Part shown: positions 37,201 to 49,457 of the stretch, in pieces | Numbering within the stretch: position 1 is the stretch's first letter | How the letters are laid out: each line of letters starts with the position of its first letter | Assembly (NCBI GenBank): GCA_050084515.1 | Contig: CM114274.1 | Span: 12,152,001-12,216,000 of the forward strand | Source of the DNA: Blasia pusilla | Lineage: Eukaryota; Marchantiophyta; Marchantiopsida; Blasiales | Length of the DNA stretch: 64,000 nucleotides | Reading direction: 5' to 3' | The notes under the pieces: generated by a model | The model's database searches: none | What the model was told of the DNA's origin: nothing | What the model saw: the letters and a program-made list of their open reading frames with translations, nothing else | Made by a program: the position numbers and the translations under genes

Positions 37201-40200
37201 CTGTGGAGTTGGATGTAGCACTACCCACAGGTCAAGAGATGCTAAACGTGGCAGAGTGTGAGCTGCCTGCAGATTCTGTTGGACCAGCCCTGCAGATTCT
37301 GGAATTCTGCTCAGCCTTTCAAAAGGCACGTCATTTCAAGTTACTCTATTACATCGTTGCTGTGGTTTGTCATGTAGTCCTTGGTGAAGTACCCCAGAAT
37401 GATAGAGCCTCTTGACTGATTCGTTCTTTGAATGTATAAGGATTAGGTCGTCTTTGGGTGTCATGGATTGAGATGATGTCCATTCTTTTCCTCGATTCCA
37501 TAAATCCTTCTTTCAGAAGCTGTTTTTATGTCTCAGTATGTGACATTGAAGAGTGTTGTCTTTGCTGCAGCCACTGAAACTTAAGCGGAATCAACCTGAA
37601 AAGATGCTTCGAGAGCTAGTTCGAGGTGGGACCTTCCGGAGGGCTGGTCAGTCAGATCTTGTCCTGTTACACGTACAATTATTATCCATGATATTGGACG
37701 ACACAGATGAGGAGTGAGTACTCTTTAAATAGCTTTTCATATCTAGTTTCTTATTGGAGACACCATCATTATGTGAAGCCTCTCTGACACATATTCAGAG
37801 ATCCATGTATTAGTGACCCTAAGGAATGATGTGCCCCTCTTTCATGTTTGAAGCCTCTCCCCAAGGAATATAAACCTCGGAGAGGCATATACGAGGTATA
37901 TTTATTACTGATTTCTGATGTTTCTGTTTCTGGCAGCTACCAGATCACATTTTCACCCACCAGTAAAAATTGCTGGATTCATGTCTTGAGGAAGCATTTG
38001 TTTGAGGGTTCCTTATCTGGGGAACGCAGTGATTTGGATGTGAAGGGTGACAACCAGGCATCAAGAAAAAAGGGCAGGCCTACTCTTTCGTGGCCTTTAC
38101 AATCTGAAGAGGTAGCAAACCTTGAGAAGGCATTGAAGAAAGGAATAGAGGGTTATGGTCTCTTAAATATTTCGACAAGGTTGCAAGTTCTTGCTTCTCT
38201 TTGTGACGACAGTCTATCTACCACGTAAGAGTTGTGGCCATTGATTTCCTTGCATGCAGTTTTATGAATCGCACTAATCCACTGCAATGCAAGGCTGCAT
38301 GTTATTACAACTTAAAATTATCATTCTACCCACCTTGTTGTAACTCTGCATATGATGTTGAACATATTATCCTCACAGGATGATTCATTATTTGTAGCAA
38401 GAGAATTTACAAAATCCAGATATTTTTTTGCAAGATAATTTTTGTTTCCATTTTCCTTTCAAGGTTATTTGCTTGATCCTTCACATGGGATGTAGTCCTA
38501 TGCAGGAACTCAGTTGGGGCATAAAAGAGAAGTTTGTTGCATGCAAAGAGGTTCTTACTGAATGAATAGGCAGTTCTTCAAAACCATGGGACTTTAATTC
38601 TTGGCATTTTCGCTTTTTTCAGGACAATGAGAGACTTCACGATGAAGGCTATAGCTGATCACCAAAGTGATCAGAGGGAGAATCGGGAGGAACTACTGGC
38701 TCTCAAGAAGCAGGTTTGGTGTTCAAACAAAATTTTATTCTTCTCGTGGCCTTGGGGGTTTTCAAATAGTAGTCTGTTTAAGTATCTTTTTCATGTTTAT
38801 AGTTCTTGTTTGTACCAAAGCACTCACTCCAAGTTTTTGAAGGCAAATCAAAGAGAGGTGTGCACACATGGTTCGAGAACTCTTGGAGGAACTATGAAAG
38901 AATCTTGCTATTTAATTTGGTTTCTTGTTAAAAAAATTCCGATGAGAAATATTATTTCCCACTTGGTTTCTCCGAAGATGATACTCTAGGGTTGCAGTCA
39001 TGGCCTATTATTTAGATATAATGTTCCCATGTTGTCATGTTGGTGGGTTAATTATCTCCCCTTGGTGTTGTTTGGTGATTCTGTCCAAAACCATCCAATG
39101 TTAATTGCAAGACATATTTGACCTTCCATCATTTCCTCAGCAATTAGTCACAAAGTCTCTTTGTGACGTATGCCAAGGATTGTGTGTTTTGGAGCTTATT
39201 TGAGTCATCTGGAGACCTGCCACAATCATAATTGTTGGCACCTCTGCTGTAAAAAGACATCACTGCCTTGTACATTTGTTTTTTTAACATCATCTCTGTA
39301 AACATCTATCACAGTCCCTTAGTCATTTAGAAGCATAGGTCTGTATTTGCTCAGTTTATTTTTAGATTAACCTAGTCAGATGATGGAAGTTCAGATGTCA
39401 AATGTGTGGAAGTTATATTTGAAAGGTGTAGGTAGAAGGTATTACTCACAATACCTTTACCTACACCTTTCTAATATAACTTCCACACATTTGCTTCGAG
39501 TTGTCATTTTGGAAGTAATAATTTCTAGTTTAGTGTGCTCTAGATGATTTATTTTTTCGTACAGAGGCTTATGAGAATGTAGATATGTGGAGGAAATCAT
39601 TGTTTGACTTAGCTCCTGAATATCTGCATCTCAAAGAGACACTGCAAGTAATCGATGAAAATGGTAATGCAGTCAAAGTACAACCAGGCCAAGCAGTTTA
39701 TAGGCAATAATCTGATGGTTAGTCCTTGAATTCAGTCATCTATTTAGTGCTCACAACTGATCTATCTCCCTCAAAATCTAATCTGATTGCATGTAATATT
39801 TATCCATGGGGAATTCTATATTTAACCCCAAAATTCTACAAATTTTCGGGTTAAATAGTCATTAGCTATTTGTACTCCATCAAATAAATAAGTGTCACTC
39901 TTAAATGTGTCTACATTTAAGAGTGACACTTAAATGCTAAGGTTATCCAGACACATCTCCATAACCTTACATCCAGTTTTGTACTATTGACATCTCATTA
40001 ATGCATTTCACAGGCTAAAGAAGCTTCTGAAAGTAAGCTGGCGGGAGAAATTACAGAGAACCCAAATGCAGTGAAGGAGTCACCATCTGCAGAGATTGTA
40101 CAGCAACCTGTAAAGACCAAGCGAGAGTCTAAGAGGCTTGCTGTGGGAGACCCATGCATCACTGAGCCAGCTCCAAGATTGAGTATGCGTAACTCTTCTG

Positions 40201-41416
40201 AGAGTGGACTGGAACATCACAATCTAGACTTTGTTGTTTTGTTGTACTATGAAAGTCATGTGACTAAAAGGCTTCTTTATTCTCTTTTCCCATAACTTTT
40301 ATTTAAAAAGTATTATTTCTGTTTTGTTTTATTGTCAGATGGCACAAGTTGCGACCCAATGCGAACAGAGCCTGTAGCAGTTCACAAAAGTGGTAGTCGA
40401 TTTTGGAGGCTCAAGGGTGCAGATGACAGATCAGTTGTAGTGTTGCAAGGTTAGTGGTATCTTATTTAGGATTTTGCCTGCCCACGTTTTCTCTGCATGC
40501 AGAGATGTTGTGTTCTTGCTAGTTTCTGTAAGCTAACATATGTTATCAGAGACTTGTAACCTGACCATCATTTCAGCATGGAACTTTGGCACATGTAGAG
40601 GGCATAGGCTAACTCATGAGGTGTCCAATTTGAGTCGTCGCTTATCCTGCAGTTTTTGTTTAATATATTTTCATCTATCTCAACTATATCACATCAGGCT
40701 TTCCACTGAAGACAAGTTCTTTCTTTCTACTTAAACAAGCTGAAAGTGGCTGTCTTCATGAGCGCTTGCCTCCAGTGAGTCAGGTCCATGAATCATATCC
40801 GTTCAGCAGGTTGCATGCTCAAGCGTACTTGACATATCCCTCCTAAACTTGTAAATCTGGATCTCTTAGAATTTTCACGAGTTCTACTGCTCTGTGTTGT
40901 GCAGGTATAAGCAACCTGGAAAGTGATGTTCCAAAGGAAGCATGGTCAATTTTCTCCAAGAATGACGAGGAACCTGTGTTGCAGTGCATCAGTACCCTTA
41001 ATTCTATGTAGGTGTCCTCCCTATCTCACGGGTTATGCTATATCCTCTATTTCTGGTGTTGGTTGTGGCCAGGAGATCATCTGTTCTTCTTATCCCGCAG
41101 TTCACTGTTGGTAATTGTGGATATATTTCTTGTACAGAAGTTAAGTATTTTTGTCACTTAAATTCAGCACATTTGAAATTGGCTCTCGCTTTTCTTTGTT
41201 AGCAAGCTTCCAAAGCAGAGGAATGCAAAGACTTCTGTGCTTGTCAAAGACTAGGCAGTGTTGGTGGAGAGACTTTGATTATTGAGTAGTGCTTAACTTT
41301 GTTTCATTTTGTCCTGCAGCAAGAAACCTCGGCAAAAGTCTAGGAAGCCAAGACAAAAGAAAACAGCGCCTGCAGCAGACCTCGAAGTTCCTAAGATGGA
41401 TGGAGCATTGCCCTGA
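34289..41416 (+). CDS. CDCA7-like zf-4CXXC_R1 protein with DDT/WHIM-like tail
   Basis: Nuclear protein; CDCA7 relatives partner the SNF2 remodeller HELLS/DDM1 in DNA methylation of heterochromatin. Proposed exons: 34289-34357, 34770-35447, 35583-35680, 36010-36096, 36337-36442, 36627-37325, 37571-37713, 37937-38224, 38623-38713, 39567-39647, 40014-40182, 40339-40449, 40905-41007, 41320-41416 (939 aa). The zinc domain (247-320) has four CXXC pairs (C247/250, C275/278, C298/301, C307/310), 'NRYGERV', 'WNCPRCRNICNCSIC' and 'APTG'. Residues 380-560 are charged. 'EKMLRELVRGG' and 'HVQLLSMI' (about 590-620) match the conserved part after the finger. 'STRLQVLASLCDDSLSTT' (about 708-725) and 'SRFWRLKGADDRSVV' (about 850-865) look DDT/WHIM-like. 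The intron after 37325 needs a GC donor. Exon 10, its acceptor and its donor are the least certain. Confidence 0.85.
39399..39493. repeat. Long near-perfect hairpin in a CDCA7-like gene intron
   Basis: Arms of about 44 bases (39,399-39,443 and 39,450-39,493) are complementary except for one or two changes and a one-base bulge, with a 6-base loop. It lies in the intron between coding exons 9 and 10. It could be a foldback transposon end, a small MITE or a small-RNA precursor; nothing decides between these. Confidence 0.9.
39890..39931. repeat. Perfect 19-base hairpin in a CDCA7-like gene intron
   Basis: AAGTGTCACTCTTAAATGT (39,890-39,908), a GTCT loop and the exact reverse complement (39,913-39,931). 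It lies in the intron between proposed coding exons 10 and 11. Confidence 0.92.
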
Positions 41417-41880
41417 TGGGATTGTGACTTGAAATCTGCAAAGAACTCATGTGTCCTTTGATGTACTTCAAGTCTAAGTCATAGACTTGGGAGGAACAAT
41501 TCACGGAAGTTGTGGGCATCTGATACATTGTCAGGTTTCCGCAAACATGGACCCTGTGAAGTTTCTAAGTAAGAGTGACTGTCAGGTCATTGCTGTCGGA
41601 TTTGGCACTACCCAACCTCGGCTGGAATTCGACATCATGTAAAGTAATCGAAGACCTCAAGAAGCCTTCTTAACATTCTTTTATACTTTTCAATTCTTAT
41701 CACTTGTTTAAGCAGGGTAGATACTGCACTGGTATCTATGTCTCAGATAGAGACTCCGGTTTGTCTAGGCTCCATCATCCTGATGAAGAAAGATTTTTAA
41801 GACTGCCGTCTAGAGTTCCTGCGTCCTCCAAAATTAATCCCCTAGCTAGTGTTAAGGTTACTGAAGATGTTATGCAGACA

Positions 41881-43705
41881 TCATTTGATCTCGCAGAGGA
41901 GGCCAGGACCAATTCCATTGAAAAACTGGCCAACGTAAGTTTGCCCGTCTCGATCAATGTATACTCCCGCCCCATGCATCTTGTTTTCTCTCCATTCTCC
42001 CGTGTAACTCCGCCCATCAGGCCACTAGCACAAGCATTCCACACAAAGTTCGTCACCATGAGCTTGTCTAATCTTTTCGATTGTAAATGATGCAACGAAT
42101 TCTTTGATGAAGACTGTTTTTTCGTTCGTGCTTTCGACTTACGCACCTTGTAAACCCCTATGCCCGAGTACTTATCCATTTCGAAGGTGCCCTCATAACT
42201 CGCCCCGCTCGCGTACAGAAACGTTCCTGCCAAATGCGGTCACAGTTGGCATTGTTACTCACTGTACTTTATCATATAATTGCTCAGGTATCGTGTGCAC
42301 TGGATGATGAATTCTAAGTTGAGGTCACCTTTGCCGTCCATTTGATCCATTTTCCACTCCCCTTCGTATCTGTACTCCCCATGAATATAAATGCCCTTTC
42401 CGTGGCGAACCCGATTAGGGCGTGACAAGATCTCTGCAGGACAAGATCGCTCTTCAGTTACCGTTGCCAGTCTGCAATCAATGAGTTTAGTAATTCATGG
42501 AAAAGCGACGATGAAGTGAAGAAACTACCCTCTACTAACATCTACCGCTTCCATCTACACTTCCTTCTTCAGGGTAAGGTGACGCCTAATCATTGCGATT
42601 AGGCCTGAGGAAGTATGTCAGTGACTTGAACTTCGTTTGCTTTTGGGGATATCCGTTGCAACTAAAGATCTGTTCACATTTACCCCAGTGCACGCGGAAC
42701 AGCATGAAGACACGGGTCTCATTTCACTCGTGCCTGGCCCCTGAGGCGCATGTCTACCGCAGTCCTCGGCTTAACGCCGCGTTTCAGAGAGTTTGAAAAC
42801 ACCATTTAGTCATCACGCGGAAGTAGAAAACCTGGTTGGATATTCGTCGAATCACCCTCTGCTGGTGCTTCCTCGTCTATCTTGTCGGCCTTCTGAGACT
42901 TCTCATCCTTCCGGTGTGTCTTTTCTTTGGGATCTCTGTCATCCGCCTTAACATCTTTGCTGGCTTTCTTGGGTTCTCCCTTTGTCGCCTTCTTGGCGTC
43001 CTTTCCTCCTTTTTTTGATTCCTTCTTTGGCTCGGGTTGCGCGAGCTCCGCGTTCGGATCAGGTACGAGCATCCACTCCCCTTCTGCGAGAGACATGTGT
43101 GTTTGACATCAGCCTTTTGTCCCACAATCATGACCTCCGACAGTCTCTTATCTTCTCTCAACTGCTCTCCTCCCCGAGCACCTCTACGTAGACCTTGGGA
43201 GACGGATGGACTGTCCTGGGGCCCTGACGTGGGAATCGCAGAGTGCTTCGAGTGTGCATGTACTCCCTCCGCGATATGTGGATTCTCGAGAAGACGGTAA
43301 GCGTGACGAATGTTTGGATTAAAGTACCGTAAGTGGCGCCGCTGAGGAAGTAGAATTTCGAGCATCCGCTGGTGGGTTCCGGGGGCACTGGCAGATATTA
43401 AATCAGTGACACGAGCGCAACAAAAGGAGTCACTGGCCGTGTCCATCTGAGCGAAAAGTCAACAAACAGTCAAGTTTTGAAATCGCAATTGTACGCACGG
43501 AATTCGGTTAATTTCCCGCAGGAATTTTCAAGAAGGGAACTATCGTCCGGCCCAAGAACAATTAACCTCCGCAAATTCCTACTAGTCCTGAGGAAGAGTG
43601 CGTGATGAGAAGAGTGGGATCACCGGGCTCGGGCGGGGATTCGGCCTGCTCTTCGGGTACCTTCGTCTTCTTAACTGCCACTTCCTTGTCCTTCTTGGGC
43701 GCCAT
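41881..43705 (-). CDS. MORN-repeat protein with lysine-rich linker
   Basis: Minus-strand exons, in order: 43705-43567, 43387-43328, 43083-42832, 42433-42329, 42226-42147, 42024-41881. All phases join, giving an intact 259 aa protein. The start ATG begins 'MAPKKDKEVAVKK'. MORN units: 'FYFLSGATYEGEW' (about 57-70), 'HGKGIYIHGEYRYEGEW', 'MDGKGTFLYASGASYEG', 'SGIGVYKWPDGRSYTGEW' and 'KMHGAGVYIDRDGQTYVGQF'. A Lys/Glu/Asp-rich linker (about 80-145) separates unit 1 from the rest. The exon 2-3 junction rebuilds 'ATYEGEW' and the exon 4-5 junction rebuilds 'DGKGTF', which strongly supports the splicing. MORN proteins often act in cilia or in membrane-linked scaffolds. A ciliary role would fit a plant with swimming sperm but is inference. 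The gene is convergent with the CDCA7-like gene; stop codons are 464 bases apart. Confidence 0.85.
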
Positions 43706-44369
43706 GCCTCAATGATCGGCGCATACTGTCTCCCGTCCCACGCACATCCCACTCCGCCTTCAAAGTGGAGGACGTTAGTTCCATAGCATCTCCGCCTTCT
43801 CTTCTCTTCTCGCATTCAGAGATTGTCTACCCTCTTTAGACTCCATTTTCTTGCATTCACATTGCATCGGATCTCGGGTAGCATTTAATCCCCCTTCCTC
43901 TTCCTCTCATCTTAAGTTAGGAAGTGGGGAGTGCAGTAGCAAACAAGAATGCGGCTATGGGTTTGGGTTCTTAAAGAGGCTTCGGGAAGAGTCTTCCGAG
44001 AAGACTAATACTAACACGGCCGAAAGAAACTCCGGGAGATTAACTTCGTTTCTCCCCCATTCCCCGCAGTAACACTTGGGAATGGGGAAGAAAGTAAGAC
44101 TAGAAAAGAATACTAAGCGGAGAAGAAAGGAGAATGGAAGAGAAACTAAGACTAGGAAAGAATACTAAGGGCAGGTCCCCATGGCGTAAGTTTGGGGTCG
44201 CGGGGTCCTGGTTAGTCCACGGCGCGGAAATTCCAAGGACAATCCTTGGGTCGCTATAGTGTATCACAGACATCCCTAAACCGGTTTCGGAACATGACCC
44301 GGAATTGTAATCTAAAAACCAGGCTAGGGCCCAGGGCTAGGACCCGAAGAAGGTTTCCATGGGTACATG
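43706..44369. other. 5' flank of the MORN gene
   Basis: No coding frame supported. Purine-rich AGAAGAA/GAATACTAAG sequences begin near 44,090. No gene lies head-to-head within reach. Confidence 0.4.
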
Positions 44370-44575
44370 CCCTAAGTGGAGAAGAACGGAGAGACTAACT
44401 AATACTAACTAACTAATACTAGCATGGGGAGTAATTGGTTATGAAAAGACAAAATTTAAACACAGAAGAAGGCTAGAAAAGAACGGAGAGACTAATTAAT
44501 ACTAACACATGGCTTGGAGAAGAACGGAGAGACTAGTTAATACTAATAGGGGGAGTAATTGGTTATGAAAGGAAA
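44370..44575 (+). repeat. Short irregular tandem repeats
   Basis: AGAACGGAGAGACTA occurs three times (near 44,383, 44,480 and 44,521), each followed by (A/G)TTAATACTAA-like sequence. GGGGAGTAATTGGTTATGAAA occurs twice. It is non-coding. Confidence 0.75.
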
Positions 44576-45558
44576 TTTTTTTTATCGGATGTCTAAAAAT
44601 TCACTTCACATCTCCTCGGAGATTTGAGGAATCCGCAAAAAACTTGTATTTTGCAATCTCTTTGCACTTGGGGCTCGACTATTGTAAGGGCCGTAAAAAG
44701 AAATTTTTTGGGGATTTTACATGAGACAATGTGGATATATAAGTGTGAGTATTATTCCACTGCAGTAAACCCTGAATGCAAGGGCATCTAGTAGCAAGGT
44801 TGAGGGGAGTTATTCCACAAAACCCATACATTGCATGTATTTCCTAAGTGCGAAAGGTCAAACCGGATTTCGAACCGGTTTTCACACACCCTATACTAAG
44901 AAACCCCCCCTAATCTTGCCAATTTTTTTAAATGAAATGGAAAATTTTGATTTTGATTGGCTACAATTACTCGCAATCGTGGATCTCCTCGCTCATTGCC
45001 TAGTAGGAGTACAAGACATTTTTTTTAGCTTGTATTGTTCTCTTCATCCTCGAATGAAAGCTTGCAACATCTAGCTAGTGGGATTCATAATGAATGCTTA
45101 TATGTGGAGCATTCATAATTTAGAAGGGCTATTGCAAATAATGGTATAGATGGTAGAGAAAAGACTTAACCCTTGCGTCCAACTCCCATCTTTTTAACCC
45201 TTATCCCACGTCTTTCTCCTCCTCCTTCCCCAACTTACTTATCCCTTATCGTCATCTTTCATCACCTCCTTCCCTTATAACCTTTCTTCTTCTACATTTA
45301 TACTAAGGGTTTGTTGCATACCTTGCGGTAAAGACTTTCATCTTATTGGGATCAAAAGACATGAATGATATCGTCAATCTATGCATGGGGCTTCCATCTC
45401 TGATCCAATACAACCTCCAATTGCACTCCCCATAAGAACTAATTGGACTTGGTTAATCCAAATTGATCTCCTTTGCTCTTTCTATCCCGATTTATCTTAT
45501 CTTTGACTCTACACACATATTCCTATTATTCTTCGCCTCATGACTCAACAAGCATTGT
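44576..45558. other. Intergenic DNA, nothing supported
   Basis: No gene or paired repeat recognised up to the first LTR fragment. Confidence 0.4.
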
Positions 45559-47110
<1,552 letters not shown>

Positions 47111-47630
47111 CATCACATCTTTTAGGATAGATGAGTGAGATCTAGTAGAGCACCTTTGCGAGTAGTGGAGGACAGACTCAAGATGTTGAGTATGACCTAC
47201 TGAGGCCCCGAGAAACCTGAGAGAGCAGGTTTTCCCTTCGTTTTGGCTCATTTGGAGCCATATTGAGGAACTTACTATTTCAAGTAAGTACCATTTTGAG
47301 TATATGATCGACTTTCTATTTTTATTAAGTGGCCCTTGACCTCCTACATCAGGTCAAGAGCCAAGGAGGTGACTTGGGAGCATAGGTTACTTTGGAGAGA
47401 GCTTGGGACAAGGGAGGGGTATATCTCAAGGAGAGAGATCTTGAGAGCTCATTCTCTCTTTGTTGAACCTTTTGGCATGAGGTGGTGGAGTTATGGTCTT
47501 GCTTGCCTTGTGTGTGTAACCCAAGCCTTTAATTAGGAGAGTGAGTTTGGTTTGACATTGAGAGAGACATGTGAGAGTGCACACATGTGAGAACTATGGT
47601 GTTGTGAGAGAGATTGGATCTTATTTTACA
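47111..47630 (+). repeat. Left R/U5-like LTR block, U3 absent
   Basis: About 520 bases matching 58,897-59,415 nearly end to end, e.g. 'GTGAGAACTATGGTGTTGTG' close to the end. It starts at the U3 boundary; the host integrase sequence lies immediately to its left, so no U3 precedes it. No clear tRNA primer site follows at 47,631. Confidence 0.85.
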
Positions 47631-49457
47631 AAGTGAGAATGAGTGAGTGAGAGAGCTTCATGGGGGAGCTCGCTGGTTGCTCCATGTTTGGTGGAGGTTG
47701 GGGGACCGTGTTCCCCACTTCATGGCTCATGGGAGTGCTCACCGGAGCAAGAGCCGTGCCAGTTTGCTGTTTTGCTTTGCTGATTTTTTGTACGGGAGAG
47801 TGGCATGCGGAAGCGCTCTCCAATTTTTGATAGGAATTTTTTATGGGGGCGGATTGCTCCATGGTGGTGCTCTTGGAGCACCATGTAGCTTGCTGATTTA
47901 TGTTTTCACAGGTTTTACATTTTTGTTGGGAGAAATCAGCGCGGAAGCGCCGTCAAATTTTGTGTAGGTGAAAGAGACATTTGGCTTTACAACAATTCCC
48001 TTCAATTTTTACTGGAATGTTTGATTCAAAATATTTTTTAACGCCGTTGTAGATCGTGAAGCTGTGCACGCTGTGCAATAAATAATACGCAATTTGGAGT
48101 TGGGAGAAAAACGCTATGGTCAATCTTGCAAAATTTCCATTGCTAGGAATTTTTGTAGGGTTAAATTGTTCAAACCCTAAACCAACCGCCGCGCCGGCGG
48201 CGGCCGTCACCGTCAATGGTCAACCGTCACCGTCGATGATCAATTGTCATCATCAACAGTCTACCGTCACCATCAATAGTCAACTGTCACCGTCAACGGT
48301 CCACGGTCCATCGTCGGCCGCTGCCGCTGCCTAGGGCTGCTCAGAGCCGCATTCGGCGGTTTTCCACCCTTGGTTGCCATTGCTGCCATTACGGAGTGGA
48401 GTGTCTTCCACAACGACCGTTGATTTTCTGACTTGCGCCGCCACCACGTACTTTGTTTGGCCGCCACCGTCATCGCAGTTTCGTCATCAACCAATGATTG
48501 CACGTGATCTCGGGTTATGGTGTTTGAGTTTTCATTTCATGCTGCTATGTTGAGATTGGTAGCCGCTTGACGACGATCGAGTACGGTGCCGTCACTCCCG
48601 TAGCCGCCGATTGCAGCGCCGTGCCGCTCGTGGCCGCACCGCATCGTCTCGATCACGGAGCCACTCCTTCACTAATGAGCAAAGCGTGTGAATTGGTGAT
48701 TGAGGAGGATATGCCGCCGAGTGTCGGACCCCATTCCCGAGTGCCGTGTCATTTGTAGACGTTCCATGCCGCCAGTGCCGCATCGGACCGTTGGATCTGC
48801 ACCGCACATCGAGGAGGTTTGAGCAGCGTCACTACGAGAGGAGTACGACTTGCTGATTGGAGAAGTTGTCTTCACGATCCAGTGGGGGTCAAGATTTGCA
48901 CTTTCCAAGGAGCGACATTGACATTATTTTCAGATTATCCATTCTGGTCTCTTACCCTGCACGTGTGAGGGATTTCCGGGTATTGGGAAGTTATTTGGGA
49001 TATTGGGTTTCGTACTGATGCTGAGAGCATCGATGATGTATGGGTTTAGGGACATAGACCTATGTGGGATGTCCAGAGTCGAGGATGGTTTGTCGATGAG
49101 ACGATAGATCAGTTGATTTTTCGGACCGCGCGCTTGTTGCCACACATCACACGTCTTAGTGAGAGAGTGTAGATTGAGTGCCCCAAGTTTAGTTTTAGTG
49201 ATTGAGGGATTACTTGCGAGATTGAGAGTGATCATGTGAGAGGGATACGAGGGCCTTCACGGCGTCCTTTCAAGATTTTGAGAGGCGAGGTAGTGGACTT
49301 GAGAGTAGCTCTGGAGGATTTACACGGAGTGGTCTCCACGTGAGAGACCACCTCGATCTCCTTCTATGTCATCTTTAGACGAGGGGGAGCGTGTAGAGGA
49401 GTGTGTTAGTGTGATCCACCGTACACATCGAGTGGTCATACTAGTTGGGTGTACGAG
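47631..49457 (+). other. Untranslated leader of the gypsy element
   Basis: No gag-like frame until 49,458. It contains a 20-base minisatellite (48,204-48,303) and GC-rich patches. Short frames here have no family match. Confidence 0.5.
48204..48303 (+). repeat. Minisatellite, five 20-base units
   Basis: Consensus CCGTCACCGTCAATGGTCAA repeated five times with substitutions, in the gypsy leader. Confidence 0.85.

Noticed and set aside
39565-39710. Alternative reading of exon 10 of the CDCA7-like gene running to 39,710
   Set aside because: The longer reading meets a TAA after 'QAVYRQ'. The donor at 39,647 keeps phase with exon 11, although this exon remains uncertain.
41941-42024. Apparent frameshift in the last MORN exon
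   Set aside because: Re-reading the exon base by base from the acceptor at 42,024 gives one continuous frame to the TGA at 41,881; the gene is intact.
41704-42090. 128-codon plus-strand frame and a possible extra exon of the CDCA7-like gene
   Set aside because: It is antisense to the last MORN exon, and the CDCA7-like gene already ends at a TGA at 41,416.
42877-43446. 189-codon minus-strand frame overlapping the MORN gene
   Set aside because: It runs across proposed introns in the wrong frame. The spliced model restores MORN motifs in other frames.
48204-48303. Regular short repeats considered as a CRISPR array
   Set aside because: Contiguous 20-base minisatellite without spacers, in a plant retroelement leader.
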